Positions 1 through 8,900 of a stretch of 64,000 nucleotides of DNA are shown here, piece after piece; positions within the stretch are counted from its first letter, which is position 1, and the number at the start of each line of letters is the position of its first letter. The notes below the pieces were generated by a model that saw only the letters and a program-made list of their open reading frames with translations, had not been told where the DNA came from and ran no database searches. Source of the stretch: Anaerolineales bacterium (GTDB taxonomy: Bacteria > Chloroflexota > Anaerolineae > 4572-78 > J111); assembly GCA_020634935.1 (NCBI GenBank), contig JACKAT010000005.1:62001-126000 (forward strand), written 5' to 3'. The position numbers and the translations under genes are program-made.

Positions 1-12
1 AGGGTAGGGAAA

Positions 13-582
13 ATGTCACGCGTAATTATAGCTGATGATGAAGCAGTAATTCGGATGGGATTGTCGCAGATGGTTTCTGCATTAGGCTATCATATAGCCG
101 GCACTGCGGCTAACGGCGAAGAAGCCCTGGAAATGACCAAAAGTATTAAACCAGAATTGTTACTACTGGACATAAAAATGCCCCGGCTGGATGGGTTGAC
201 TGTAGCTGAAACCTTGGCGCAAGAGATGCCTTTGCCCATTGTGATGCTAACGGCTTACAGCGAACGAAGCTTAATTGAGCGGGCGGCCAATGCCGCCGTG
301 ATGGGTTATTTAGTCAAACCTATTCACGAAAAAAAGCTGGGGCCAACATTGGCCCTGGCCATCAACCGGTTTGAAATTATGCGCACCAAGGCTCAGGAGG
401 CGTATCGATTACGTGGGCAGCTAGAAACCCGTAAATTGGTAGAAGCAGCCAAACAGATTCTTATTGCAACCGGTATCTCTGAAGCTGAAGCTTACAAACG
501 TCTACAGATGACAGCCCGTCGCAAACGCTGTCCTATGCACCAAGTAGCGGAAGCGATTGTTGCGATCGGGGCAAAAATATAG
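13..582 (+). CDS. ANTAR-domain response regulator (AmiR/NasR-type)
   Basis: Two-domain response regulator of 189 residues. The N-terminal receiver domain (about 1-118) shows the acidic pair D8/D9, phospho-acceptor D53 in LLLLDIKMP, T80 and K102 in YLVKP. The C-terminal part (about 125-185) is a helical ANTAR domain with the typical LETRKLVEAAKQILI...SEAEAYKRLQ pattern. ANTAR proteins are known to bind nascent RNA hairpins and prevent transcription termination. The next gene is an ammonium transporter whose leader contains an intrinsic terminator, so this regulator is the obvious candidate to control it. A partner histidine kinase is not in the window; it may lie just upstream. The start is ATG preceded by AGGG. 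Family call is confident; the target is inferred. Confidence 0.93.
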   Translation: MSRVIIADDEAVIRMGLSQMVSALGYHIAGTAANGEEALEMTKSIKPELLLLDIKMPRLDGLTVAETLAQEMPLPIVMLTAYSERSLIERAANAAVMGYLVKPIHEKKLGPTLALAINRFEIMRTKAQEAYRLRGQLETRKLVEAAKQILIATGISEAEAYKRLQMTARRKRCPMHQVAEAIVAIGAKI

Positions 583-637
583 TACTTGTGCATAAATTCT
601 CAAATCTTAAAATTTCCAAAAAAACTGTATCGCTTGC

Positions 638-666
638 TTGACAAGAATTTAGAACTTTGGTAAGAT
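638..666 (+). promoter_or_regulatory. sigma70-type promoter for the amt leader
   Basis: A perfect -35 box TTGACA (638-643) and a -10 box TAAGAT (661-666) are separated by exactly 17 bp. Transcription should start near 673, giving a leader of roughly 145 nt before the GTG start of the transporter gene. Confidence 0.8.
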
Positions 667-707
667 ACGCCCCAACAAAATAAAGACAGTATTAAAGAGC
701 GGCCGCG

Positions 708-757
708 AAGCCCTCAGTTTTGGAACAAAATTCCGCAACTGGGGGCTTTTTGTTTTT
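708..757 (+). terminator. intrinsic terminator inside the amt leader (attenuator)
   Basis: A 12-bp stem pairs 708-719 with 737-748 (one G-U pair). A small inner hairpin pairs GGAA 722-725 with TTCC 731-734, and a T-rich run follows at 747-759. It lies about 35 nt after the predicted transcription start and 60 nt before the transporter start, so it must be read through for amt expression. A short possible hairpin with a six-base loop (701-712, GGC/GCC stem) overlaps its 5' arm and could be part of an alternative structure; that part is speculative. Confidence 0.8.
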
Positions 758-819
758 TTAGTCCAATGATAACCCTTAAGTAACCTTTTAATTTTAACTC
801 ACAACAAGGAGAAGGGATT

Positions 820-2157
820 GTGATAAAACATCGTATCCTAAAAGCTTTACCTATTGCATTACTGCTAACTTTAGTAACCGCGAGCATCGCTTTCGCTCAA
901 GACGAGATCACCGCCGACACAGTGGCCTACGCGGTGGACAATATTACCTTAATGATTGCGGCTGTATTGGTATTGTTTATGCAGGCCGGTTTTGCGATGG
1001 TCGAAGTCGGTTTCAATGCCAGTAAAAACTCGGTCAATATTCTTTTCAAGAACCTGATGGACATGGCCGTAGGGGCTCTGCTGTATTTCCTGATCGGTTA
1101 TGGCCTTATGTACGGAAGCGACATTACCGGCGGAGCTGGCTTCCTGGCCTGGGGTGGTTTTGGTATCGGTGGGGTAACAGCCGATCCGGTTGCCGGTAGT
1201 TTGAACCCTCAAGTTGACTGGCTCTTCCAGGTAGCTTTTGCCGCTACCGCCGCGACCATCGTTTCCGGGGCAGTGGCCGGTCGGATGCAGTTCCGGGCTT
1301 ACATTATTTACAGTATTGTCATTTCTGCCCTGATTTATCCGATTAGCGGTTTCTGGCAGTGGGGGGGCGGCTGGCTCAATGCGCTGGGGTTCCACGACTT
1401 CGCCGGTTCGCTGGTGGTGCACTCGGTCGGCGGCTTTGCTGGGTTAGCCGGAGCTATCATCTTAGGGCCTCGTATCGGCCGCTTCAATAAAGACGGCACA
1501 GCCAACCCCATGCCTGGTCACAACTTGACCTTCGCTACGCTGGGTGTTTTCATTCTCTTAATCGGCTGGTTTGGGTTCAACCCCGGCAGCCAGTTAGCCT
1601 TCGCCGGTGCTGTCAATACCGATGTGGTGATGCTGATTGCCACTAACACCATGCTGGCTGCTTGCGCCGGCTGCTGTTTTGCGCTAATATCCGGCTATTT
1701 TACGCTAGGCAAACCCGATCTGGGGATGGCGCTCAATGGGATGCTGGCCGGTCTAGTGGGGATTACTGCCAACTGCGACACAGTTAGCAATGTTTCAGCC
1801 ATTATCATCGGTCTTGTCGCCGGTATCTTGGTTGTCGTTGGAATCATGATCCTTGAAAAAGTTCGCATTGATGACCCGGTTGGGGCCTGGCCTGTTCATG
1901 GGCTATGCGGTATCTGGGGTGGCTTGGCTACCGGTATTTTTGGAACCGGCCAAAGCCTCGGCGCTCAAATTATCGGCTCTATTGCTATCCCGGTCTGGGC
2001 CTTTGTGACCTGCTACATCCTGTTTATGGCTCTGAAAGCCGCTGGTATCCTCCGCGTATCAGAAGAAGAAGAATTGGAAGGTTTGGACATCACCGAACAC
2101 GGAACCATCAATTATCCGGAATTTACCGGATCGCTGGGCAGCGCTGCGGCTAAATAA
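820..2157 (+). CDS. amt: ammonium transporter, Amt family
   Basis: Integral membrane channel of 445 residues that conducts ammonium/ammonia across the cytoplasmic membrane. A signal-peptide-like N-terminus (about 1-26, ending SIAFA) is followed by the usual eleven hydrophobic segments. The twin pore histidines are visible at H201 (GSLVVHSVGG) and H360 (GAWPVHGLCG). The length fits the family. The start is GTG, with a good Shine-Dalgarno AAGGAGAAGGG just upstream. The gene follows a promoter plus intrinsic terminator and an ANTAR regulator gene and precedes glutamine synthetase, which points to nitrogen-controlled expression. No PII (glnB/glnK) gene is adjacent, although amt genes are often paired with one. 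Confidence 0.96.
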   Translation: MIKHRILKALPIALLLTLVTASIAFAQDEITADTVAYAVDNITLMIAAVLVLFMQAGFAMVEVGFNASKNSVNILFKNLMDMAVGALLYFLIGYGLMYGSDITGGAGFLAWGGFGIGGVTADPVAGSLNPQVDWLFQVAFAATAATIVSGAVAGRMQFRAYIIYSIVISALIYPISGFWQWGGGWLNALGFHDFAGSLVVHSVGGFAGLAGAIILGPRIGRFNKDGTANPMPGHNLTFATLGVFILLIGWFGFNPGSQLAFAGAVNTDVVMLIATNTMLAACAGCCFALISGYFTLGKPDLGMALNGMLAGLVGITANCDTVSNVSAIIIGLVAGILVVVGIMILEKVRIDDPVGAWPVHGLCGIWGGLATGIFGTGQSLGAQIIGSIAIPVWAFVTCYILFMALKAAGILRVSEEEELEGLDITEHGTINYPEFTGSLGSAAAK

Positions 2158-2186
2158 CCAACGCACTGATCCGTTGAGATAGTAAA

Positions 2187-2222
2187 TTAGGCTGAGAGGC
2201 TAAGCTGTAGCTCTCAGCCTAA
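2187..2222 (+). terminator. stable hairpin after amt (possible terminator)
   Basis: A perfect 12-bp stem (2187-2198 with 2211-2222) closes a 12-nt loop directly downstream of amt. The tract after it (AACTTTGTT) is only weakly T-rich, so it may be a partial terminator, a processing site or an RNA-stability element rather than a full stop. Confidence 0.5.
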
Positions 2223-2325
2223 ACTTTGTTCTCACAGCCTTGTATCCGAGTTGCCAAACTGGGCAGGTTACAGTAACTTTAAATAGCTAAGTTGACCCTC
2301 GGAAAAAAAGCTGCGAGAGATATTC

Positions 2326-3285
2326 ATGAAAATTTCATTTGAACGGAATACCGAACAAAACAGCGATATCATTCCCTACTTTGTTTGTATTGAAATTGGG
2401 GCGTCTGAGTTAGATTGGGGACGAACCTTTAAAGTTCCGGTAATTTTATCCCACGGATTGATGTACGTGGTTGAAATCTGCGGGCTACAAATAAAAGCGG
2501 AAACACTTAAAGAATTAGGACCGCTGGTCCAATCGAAATTGATTAGTCTTGAAAACCTGTCGCGGATGCCCACTTACGTCTTTATCACCCGGCGATCGCG
2601 TAAGTTGTTTCCAGTATATACCATTGGCGACAAAGTCATGGCGGTGACCCCCCAAGGGATCACCTTTCGGCACGTAGAACTGGCCAAGGTTCGAGAATAT
2701 CTTAAAGATTATCTCCATCAAATCGGTTTGCTGGGGCCTATCGAACGCGGTGACAAACTGCACGTGCGCGGAGTGCATAAAGAAACGCTTTCTTTGATTC
2801 GCCCGGTATTTTACTTAAAAAAACGGGCTTTCGATGAAAAAGAACATGAATTTTGGGCGCCGGTTTTTCGTGCGACTGACAGCGACTCAATCTATGTTTA
2901 TGCGGCCAGCACCAAGCATGAAGCGCCGGTAGACAATGGCCACGAAATATTTCGTCTACGACACCAAGTGGCCGAAGCTCTGATCAACGATCATCGGCTT
3001 ACCACTAACCTCAATCTCCGCACCGACCGTCTGATGCCTGATTCTTGGGAAAGAATTAAATCTAATTTGACCAAACTTGATCGTGATATGGTCTATGAGG
3101 GCATCAAGCTCCCAATGTATGAAGGCGAGAATGTGGTTATCGCGCTGGAGTACCGCAGTGCCGAAGACCGTTATAGTCTCTTTTTGGGCCAAGATGACGA
3201 AGATTTATGTGACCGAGTAGCTAGTGACCTAATGCGGCGAGGATACATTGATAACCCACGCGCCGTTTATATCCAGGGCAAATAA
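2326..3285 (+). CDS. conserved hypothetical protein, paralogue 1 of an unrecognised family
   Basis: I do not recognise this 319-residue protein. It has no signal peptide or membrane segment, so it should be cytoplasmic. It is a clear paralogue of the next gene. Shared blocks include a MPTYVFI motif near residue 82, then KLHVRGVH followed by RPVFYLKKR near 145-170, then FW-PVF, then GHE-FRLR near 205, and a C-terminal segment containing EDRYSL. The GHE/RLR and RPVFYLKKR blocks are dense in charged and aromatic residues, which could suggest a nucleotide- or nucleic-acid-related role, but no catalytic signature is evident. It sits between amt and the glutamine synthetase gene on the same strand, so a link to nitrogen metabolism is inferred from context only. 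Confidence 0.8.
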   Translation: MKISFERNTEQNSDIIPYFVCIEIGASELDWGRTFKVPVILSHGLMYVVEICGLQIKAETLKELGPLVQSKLISLENLSRMPTYVFITRRSRKLFPVYTIGDKVMAVTPQGITFRHVELAKVREYLKDYLHQIGLLGPIERGDKLHVRGVHKETLSLIRPVFYLKKRAFDEKEHEFWAPVFRATDSDSIYVYAASTKHEAPVDNGHEIFRLRHQVAEALINDHRLTTNLNLRTDRLMPDSWERIKSNLTKLDRDMVYEGIKLPMYEGENVVIALEYRSAEDRYSLFLGQDDEDLCDRVASDLMRRGYIDNPRAVYIQGK

Positions 3286-3322
3286 TAATTAGCATCTATT
3301 TTCTGGTTAAAAAACAGGCCCT

Positions 3323-4291
3323 ATGGAAATTGCTTTAAAGAAAAATAATGAGGACAACCGCAAGGCCATTCCTTACTACGTCGATATCAAACTTGCTCCC
3401 GCAAAGACTAGTGATAATACCTATTTTCAACTTCCCATCTACTTAAAATTTATTAGAGGGCAAAACCATTATACGGCTGAACTTTGTGGTCTTCAGATGC
3501 AAGAAAATAGCCCGCAGTCAATTCTGAATACCATCAAAAAAGTAGTCCCTACCTTGGAAAATCTCGGGCGGATGCCAACTTATGTATTCATTGCCCGGCA
3601 CAGCTTGAGAGTCTATCCGGTTTACACCAGCCGTAATGAGAATCTGGGCTTGACCGTGCCGGGTGGCCCTGTGGTTAAACATGTGGAACTGGCTTGCGTC
3701 CGCGATCGAGTTGCCCGCTATCTTAATAAAGTCCGGGTCTTGGGCAAAACCGGAGATTTTGAAAAGCTACATGTGCGCGGTGTTCACCAAAAAACATTAG
3801 GTTTGGTTAGACCTGTCTTTTATCTCAAAAAACGACCCCTAACCCCCCAAGATACCGAATTCTGGACTCCGGTTTTCCCCTCAGATGAAAACGACTCCCT
3901 TTACGCCTATGTGCTGGATAAAAAGTATCAAAATAATGAAGATAGCGGTCATGAAGTCTTTCGTTTGCGCACTCAGATCAGTCAGGCCCTTATGGCTGAC
4001 AACCGTCTGGCGCAAGACCTTGATCTCCGCATCGACCGATTACTGCCTGACTACTGGTCAAAGTTACAGACAAAATTAGAGGCTCGGATCGATAAACTGG
4101 CTTATCGAGATAAAACCCTTGATATGTACCAAACCGGCCCTCTATTAGTAGCTGTAGAACGCCGAACCGATGAAGACCGCTACAGCTTGTACATTGGCCA
4201 TAATCCGGAAGACCTGCGCCAAAGAGCTGGCCAAGATTTGGCCCGGCGCGGCTTTATCGCTGACCCGACCGAAGTAAATTTAATATCCTAA
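3323..4291 (+). CDS. conserved hypothetical protein, paralogue 2 of an unrecognised family
   Basis: A 322-residue cytoplasmic-looking protein. It aligns along its whole length with the preceding gene, with conserved blocks in the same order (MPTYVFI, KLHVRGVH, RPVFYLKKR, FW-PVF, GHEVFRLR, EDRYSLY). The pair therefore arose by tandem duplication and has since diverged considerably. It starts 37 bp after the first paralogue ends and finishes 66 bp before the glutamine synthetase start, with no terminator in either gap, so co-transcription with glnA is likely. The function is unknown. Each paralogue has its own N-terminal region (about 1-70) that differs more than the core, which may reflect different partners. 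Confidence 0.8.
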   Translation: MEIALKKNNEDNRKAIPYYVDIKLAPAKTSDNTYFQLPIYLKFIRGQNHYTAELCGLQMQENSPQSILNTIKKVVPTLENLGRMPTYVFIARHSLRVYPVYTSRNENLGLTVPGGPVVKHVELACVRDRVARYLNKVRVLGKTGDFEKLHVRGVHQKTLGLVRPVFYLKKRPLTPQDTEFWTPVFPSDENDSLYAYVLDKKYQNNEDSGHEVFRLRTQISQALMADNRLAQDLDLRIDRLLPDYWSKLQTKLEARIDKLAYRDKTLDMYQTGPLLVAVERRTDEDRYSLYIGHNPEDLRQRAGQDLARRGFIADPTEVNLIS

Positions 4292-4357
4292 CTGTTGTTA
4301 ATCGGCAACCGCCGTTTTAATACCATACAAAACAAAACAAAGGAGTAATGTTTCAAA

Positions 4358-5770
4358 ATGGCAGCAACTGTAAAAGATGTATTTGATCTCATTAAGGCTG
4401 AAGACATAAAAATGATCGATATGCGTTTCATCGATCCCTTTGGTGTGTGGCACCACTTTAGTCTGTCAGCAAAAGAGTTCTCCGAGGACGCGTTTGAAGA
4501 GGGGCTGGGCTTTGACGGATCATCCATCCGCGGTTTCCAGACCATCAACGAATCAGATATGATCTTGATTCCGGATCCAACATCCGCCTTTGTCGATCCT
4601 TTCTTCCAAGCACCTACACTGGTTCTGATTTGTGATATTTATGACCCCATCACCCATCAGGCCTATAATAAAGACCCGCGCTATGTTTCCAAAAAAGCCG
4701 AAGCTTACCTCAAGCAAACTGGCATCGCCGATACAGCCTTCTTTGGTCCGGAAGCGGAATTCTTCGTCTTCAATGACGTAGCCTATACTACCTCAGTCAA
4801 TACCGGTTTCTATCAAATTGACAGCCCCGAAGGCTGGTGGAATAGCGGCGGCGGCGGCTTGGGCGGCCAAATTCCGGCCAAACGCGGCTACTTCCCCTGC
4901 CCGCCCGTTGATAGCCTGCAAGACGTACGGACCCAAATGGTTTTGACGATGGAGCAGGTGGGTATGGAAGTGGAAGTTCACCACCACGAAGTCGGCACCG
5001 CCGGCCAGTGTGAGATCGACCTGCGCTTCGACACCATGACCCGCATGGCCGACAAACTGGTCACCTACAAATACATCGTCAAGCAAGTGGCCCGCCTCAA
5101 TGGCATGAGCGCCACCTTTATGCCCAAACCGCTCTTTGAAGATAACGGCAGCGGCATGCACACCCACCAAAGCCTCTGGAAAGGCGGCGAAACCGTTATG
5201 TACGATGAGTCGGGTTACGCCGGCCTGTCCGACATCGCCCGCTACTACATCGGCGGGCTGCTCAAGCACGCAGCAGCCATTCTGGCTTTCGCCGCGCCCA
5301 GCACCAACTCCTACAAGCGCTTGGTACCCGGCTATGAAGCTCCGATCAACCTGGTTTACTCGCAGCGCAACCGCTCGGCCATCTGCCGTATTCCGATGTA
5401 CTCCAGCAGCCCCAAAGCCAAGCGCATCGAGTTCCGCGCCCCCGACCCCAGCTGTAATCCCTACCTGGCTTTCTCGGCCATGTTGATGGCCGGCCTCGAC
5501 GGCGTCCAAAACCAAATCGACCCAGGCGCGCCGATTGACAAAGACCTTTATGATCTGCCTCCGGATGAAGCGGCTCAAATCACCAATACCCCCGGTTCGC
5601 TTGACGCCGTACTCGAAGCCCTGGAAGCCGATAAAGAGTTCCTGCTGCAAGGTGATGTCTTTACCGAAGATTTGATCGATGCTTACATTGATTACAAACG
5701 CTCTGACGAGATTGACCCTGTACGCTTGCGACCGCACCCGTATGAGTTCAATCTTTACTTTGATATCTAA
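4358..5770 (+). CDS. glnA: glutamine synthetase, type I (beta-like, adenylylatable)
   Basis: Catalyses ATP-dependent glutamine formation from glutamate and ammonium. The 470 residues match class I enzymes. Visible signatures are GFDGSSIRGF near residue 51, GPEAEFFVF near 131, the HHHEVGTAGQ/EID active-site region near 210-224, NGSGMHTHQS near 265, and RNRSA...RIEFRAPD near 345-370. Tyr398 lies in KDLYDLPPDE, which corresponds to the E. coli adenylylation site, so the enzyme should be a target of the GlnE-like protein encoded next. The start is ATG at 4358 with AAGGAG about 11 nt upstream. A strong terminator follows. The start gap shows no separate promoter, suggesting transcription from upstream. 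Confidence 0.97.
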   Translation: MAATVKDVFDLIKAEDIKMIDMRFIDPFGVWHHFSLSAKEFSEDAFEEGLGFDGSSIRGFQTINESDMILIPDPTSAFVDPFFQAPTLVLICDIYDPITHQAYNKDPRYVSKKAEAYLKQTGIADTAFFGPEAEFFVFNDVAYTTSVNTGFYQIDSPEGWWNSGGGGLGGQIPAKRGYFPCPPVDSLQDVRTQMVLTMEQVGMEVEVHHHEVGTAGQCEIDLRFDTMTRMADKLVTYKYIVKQVARLNGMSATFMPKPLFEDNGSGMHTHQSLWKGGETVMYDESGYAGLSDIARYYIGGLLKHAAAILAFAAPSTNSYKRLVPGYEAPINLVYSQRNRSAICRIPMYSSSPKAKRIEFRAPDPSCNPYLAFSAMLMAGLDGVQNQIDPGAPIDKDLYDLPPDEAAQITNTPGSLDAVLEALEADKEFLLQGDVFTEDLIDAYIDYKRSDEIDPVRLRPHPYEFNLYFDI

Positions 5771-5805
5771 ATAAAAAACTTTACGATCCTCAATAATATC
5801 GGAAC

Positions 5806-5833
5806 TGTAGGGCAAACTTAAGTTTGTCCTACA
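5806..5833. repeat. 28-bp palindrome (TGTAGG-CAAACTT type), copy 1
   Basis: A near-perfect palindrome built from TGTAGGGCAAACTT and its complement lies 35 bp after glnA. Related copies occur at 29055-29080, 34032-34057 and 46440-46467, the last just after rpoC. Confidence 0.85.
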
Positions 5834-5853
5834 AAATCTCTTCTTAAAATCAT

Positions 5854-5886
5854 AAGGGATGAATCTGACCGGTTCATCCCTTTTTT
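5854..5886 (+). terminator. intrinsic terminator of glnA
   Basis: The stem AAGGGATGAA (5854-5863) pairs with TTCATCCCTT (5873-5882) around a 9-nt loop and is followed by a T run to 5886. It separates glnA from the adenylyltransferase gene. Confidence 0.88.
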
Positions 5887-5914
5887 GCTGCTTTTGCTAA
5901 TTCCCAATTTCAAT

Positions 5915-5920
5915 TATAAT
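5915..5920 (+). promoter_or_regulatory. perfect -10 box close to the glnE-like start
   Basis: TATAAT at 5915-5920 ends only 10 bp before the ATG at 5931. No Shine-Dalgarno is visible. The -35 region is poor (TTTTGC at 5892). If functional, the transcript would be leaderless or nearly so. Confidence 0.45.
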
Positions 5921-5930
5921 ACCTGGTACG

Positions 5931-8900
5931 ATGGCCCCACTAACCTTCAAGGGCGCTGAAGCCCTACTGCTGACCGAGTCGCTTGGCGACGACGCCTTAC
6001 AGACTTGGCTGGCCTCGGTGGGCCTGAGCGACATTCCCGCCGCCGAACGCTGCCTGAACCGCATTGCCAAGTCCGAACCGGCCCGCCAAGCCCTGGCCCC
6101 GGCCCTGCCGCACCTGCTCAACGCCCTGGCCGAAACCACTAATCCCGACCATGTGCTGGTCAATTTTGAGCGATTTATCAATAACGCCTCCAACCAATTG
6201 GCCCTTTATCGCGATTTTGCCGCCAACCCTCGCGCCATTGAAATTTTGCTAACGATTTTTGAAGGCAGCCAGTTTCTCACCGAAATTCTGCTGCGCAATC
6301 CCCACTACTTTGATCGTCTGACCGCCCATCACCAGTTGACCCAACCCAAAAGCCTTAACCAATTCCTGGCCGACACCCGCGCCATCCTGTCCCGAACCCT
6401 CGATACCGCCGATCCGCAAAACATCGCTACTCTCGACTCGCTGCGCCGTTTCCAGCGCTGGGAACTGCTACGCATCGGCACTTCCGATCTGCTGGGCGCG
6501 TTCGACCTGTCGACCATTACCTTGCAATTGTCACACCTGGCCGACAGCCTGGTCGAAGCCGCTCTGACCCTGGCGGCGCAGCAGTTGAATATCGACGCCG
6601 CCGAATTTTTTGTCGTCGGTATGGGTAAATTGGGCGGTCAGGAACTTAATTACAGCTCCGACATCGATTTGCTGTTTCTGGCGGCGGCCAAACCCACTGC
6701 CTACCGCCAGTTTGGCCAGCGTCTCATCGACAACCTGACCCGCATGACGCCCGAAGGTTTTCTCTACCGGGTTGACATGCGTCTCAGGCCTTGGGGCAGC
6801 ACCGGCGAGTTAGTGTCATCAGTGGACGGCTATTTGAGTTATCTACAGCGACACGCACGCTTGTGGGAAAGACAGGCGCTGTTGAAAGCGCGAGTGATTG
6901 CCGGTAACAAAAAGCTGGGAGAACTCTTTTTACGAAACATCCAGCCCGAACTGTTCATCACCCCGGCCGAGACCGTGCGGGAAGAGATTCGCTCGCTCAA
7001 AACGCGCATCGAAAGCCAGCTAAAACAGCGCGGCCGCCAGTGGGGCGAGGTCAAGTTGGGAGAAGGATCGATCCGCGATATCGAATTTGTGACCCAGTAC
7101 AACCAATTGGCCCACGGTCAAAAAATCCCCGAAATACGCAGCTCAAATACGTTAAAAGCGCTAGCCGCGCTATTGGCTAAACACCTCCTGACTATCGACG
7201 AATACCGCGTGTTGACCGAGGGCTACACGTTTCTACGTACGGTTGAACACCATTTGCAGTTGATGCATTATCGCCAAACCCACACCCTGCCTGATGAACC
7301 TGACGACCTGACCCACCTGGCCCGGCGGCTGGGGTTTCGCGGTAGTGAAGCCGGCCATCGCTTTGTCGATCAATATCAGCAGCACAGCACGGTCATCCGG
7401 CTGGTTTTCCAGCAGCAGTTGGGCGGCGACACCCCCCCTAAAACCCGGCCCACCCCGGCTGACCCGACTGAATTCGATCAACCGGCGGAGTTACTATCGC
7501 ACCTGGCCCAGATGCACGCTTCTTATCTCAAGACGTTCAGCCCCAAGGAAATTGAACATCACGCCGCGTTAATGAGCGATCTGAGCGACCGCCAGCCGGT
7601 GCGAGTTGAGGCCGCGCCGCTGCCTGACGGTTTTTGGCGCGTCACCATTGTTGGCTTTGATTACTTAGGCGAACTGTCGTTGATTTGCGGCCTGCTATTT
7701 GTCCACGGCTTTAACATCCACGCCGGCAGCGTGTTCACCTACGAACCCACCCCCGAGCCGGCGCTGCCCAGTTACCATCCCGCCGGCCGCCGCCCGCGTT
7801 ACCGCACCAAATCAGGCCAACTAATTCCACGCCGGAAAATTGTCGATGTTTTTACCGTCAAAGCCGCCACCGAGACGGCCCAAAACGGCTGGCTTACCTA
7901 TGAGCAGGATTTGGCGCAGTTGGTTAGCCGCCTGCACACCGGCCAAGGAGAGGAAGTTCAGGGCCAATTGGGCAAGCGCATCGCGGCTGTGCTCACTACA
8001 GCCACCACTGAGCCGGCGGTTCTTTACCCGGTCGATATCGAGATCGACAACGATGCTTCCCGAAATTATACCGTCCTCAAAGTGGATGCGCCCGATACCA
8101 TTGGCTTTCTATACGAGTTAGCCAACGCCCTGGCCTTACACGGCATCAACATCAGCCGCATGTCGGTGGAGACGGCCGGCAGCCGGGTGCGCGATACCCT
8201 CTATGTCACCGACAGCCTTAACGACAAAATAACCGATCCGGCCAAACAGCTTGAACTGCGGGCAGCCACCGTTTTGATCAAGCAGTTCACCCACCTGCTG
8301 CCCCGCTCCCCTAATCCTGAAGCGGCGCTGCTCAACTTTAGAGAGTTCGTCGGCAATCTATTCCGCCGGCCCAACTGGCCCGAAGATTTCGCCTCGCTGG
8401 AGCAGCCAGAACTGCTGGCCACGCTGGCCCGCCTGTTGGGCGTGAGCGATTTTCTGTGGCAAGATTTCCTGCGCATGCAGCACGCCAATCTGTTCCCCGT
8501 GTTGAAAAATTTAGAGGCCCTACAGGAGAGCAAAACCAAATCTGACCTGCGGGCCGAACTGGTGGTGCTGCTCAGTCAGACGCCGCCCGGTCCGGCGCAC
8601 CGTATAGCGCTCAACGCCTTTAAAGATCGCGAGATGTTTCGGATCGATATGCGCCAAATTCAGGGGTATATCACCGGCTTTGGCCAATTTTCCGCCGAGT
8701 TATCCGATCTAGCCGAAGTGGTTGTGGAAGAAGCCTACCGCATTGCGGTCCGTGATTTGCGGGCGCACTACGGCCTGCCCCGGCTAACCAATCGCCACCC
8801 CTGCCCCATGACTATCTGCACGTTGGGCAAATGCGGCGGGCGCGAGATGGGTTTTGCTTCGGACATCGAGTTGATGCTGATTTACGCCGGCAACGGCCGG

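Noticed and set aside
4793..5815. 340-codon open frame antisense to glnA
   Set aside because: It lies opposite a clear glutamine synthetase gene, has no recognisable domain, and is explained by codon bias of the sense strand.
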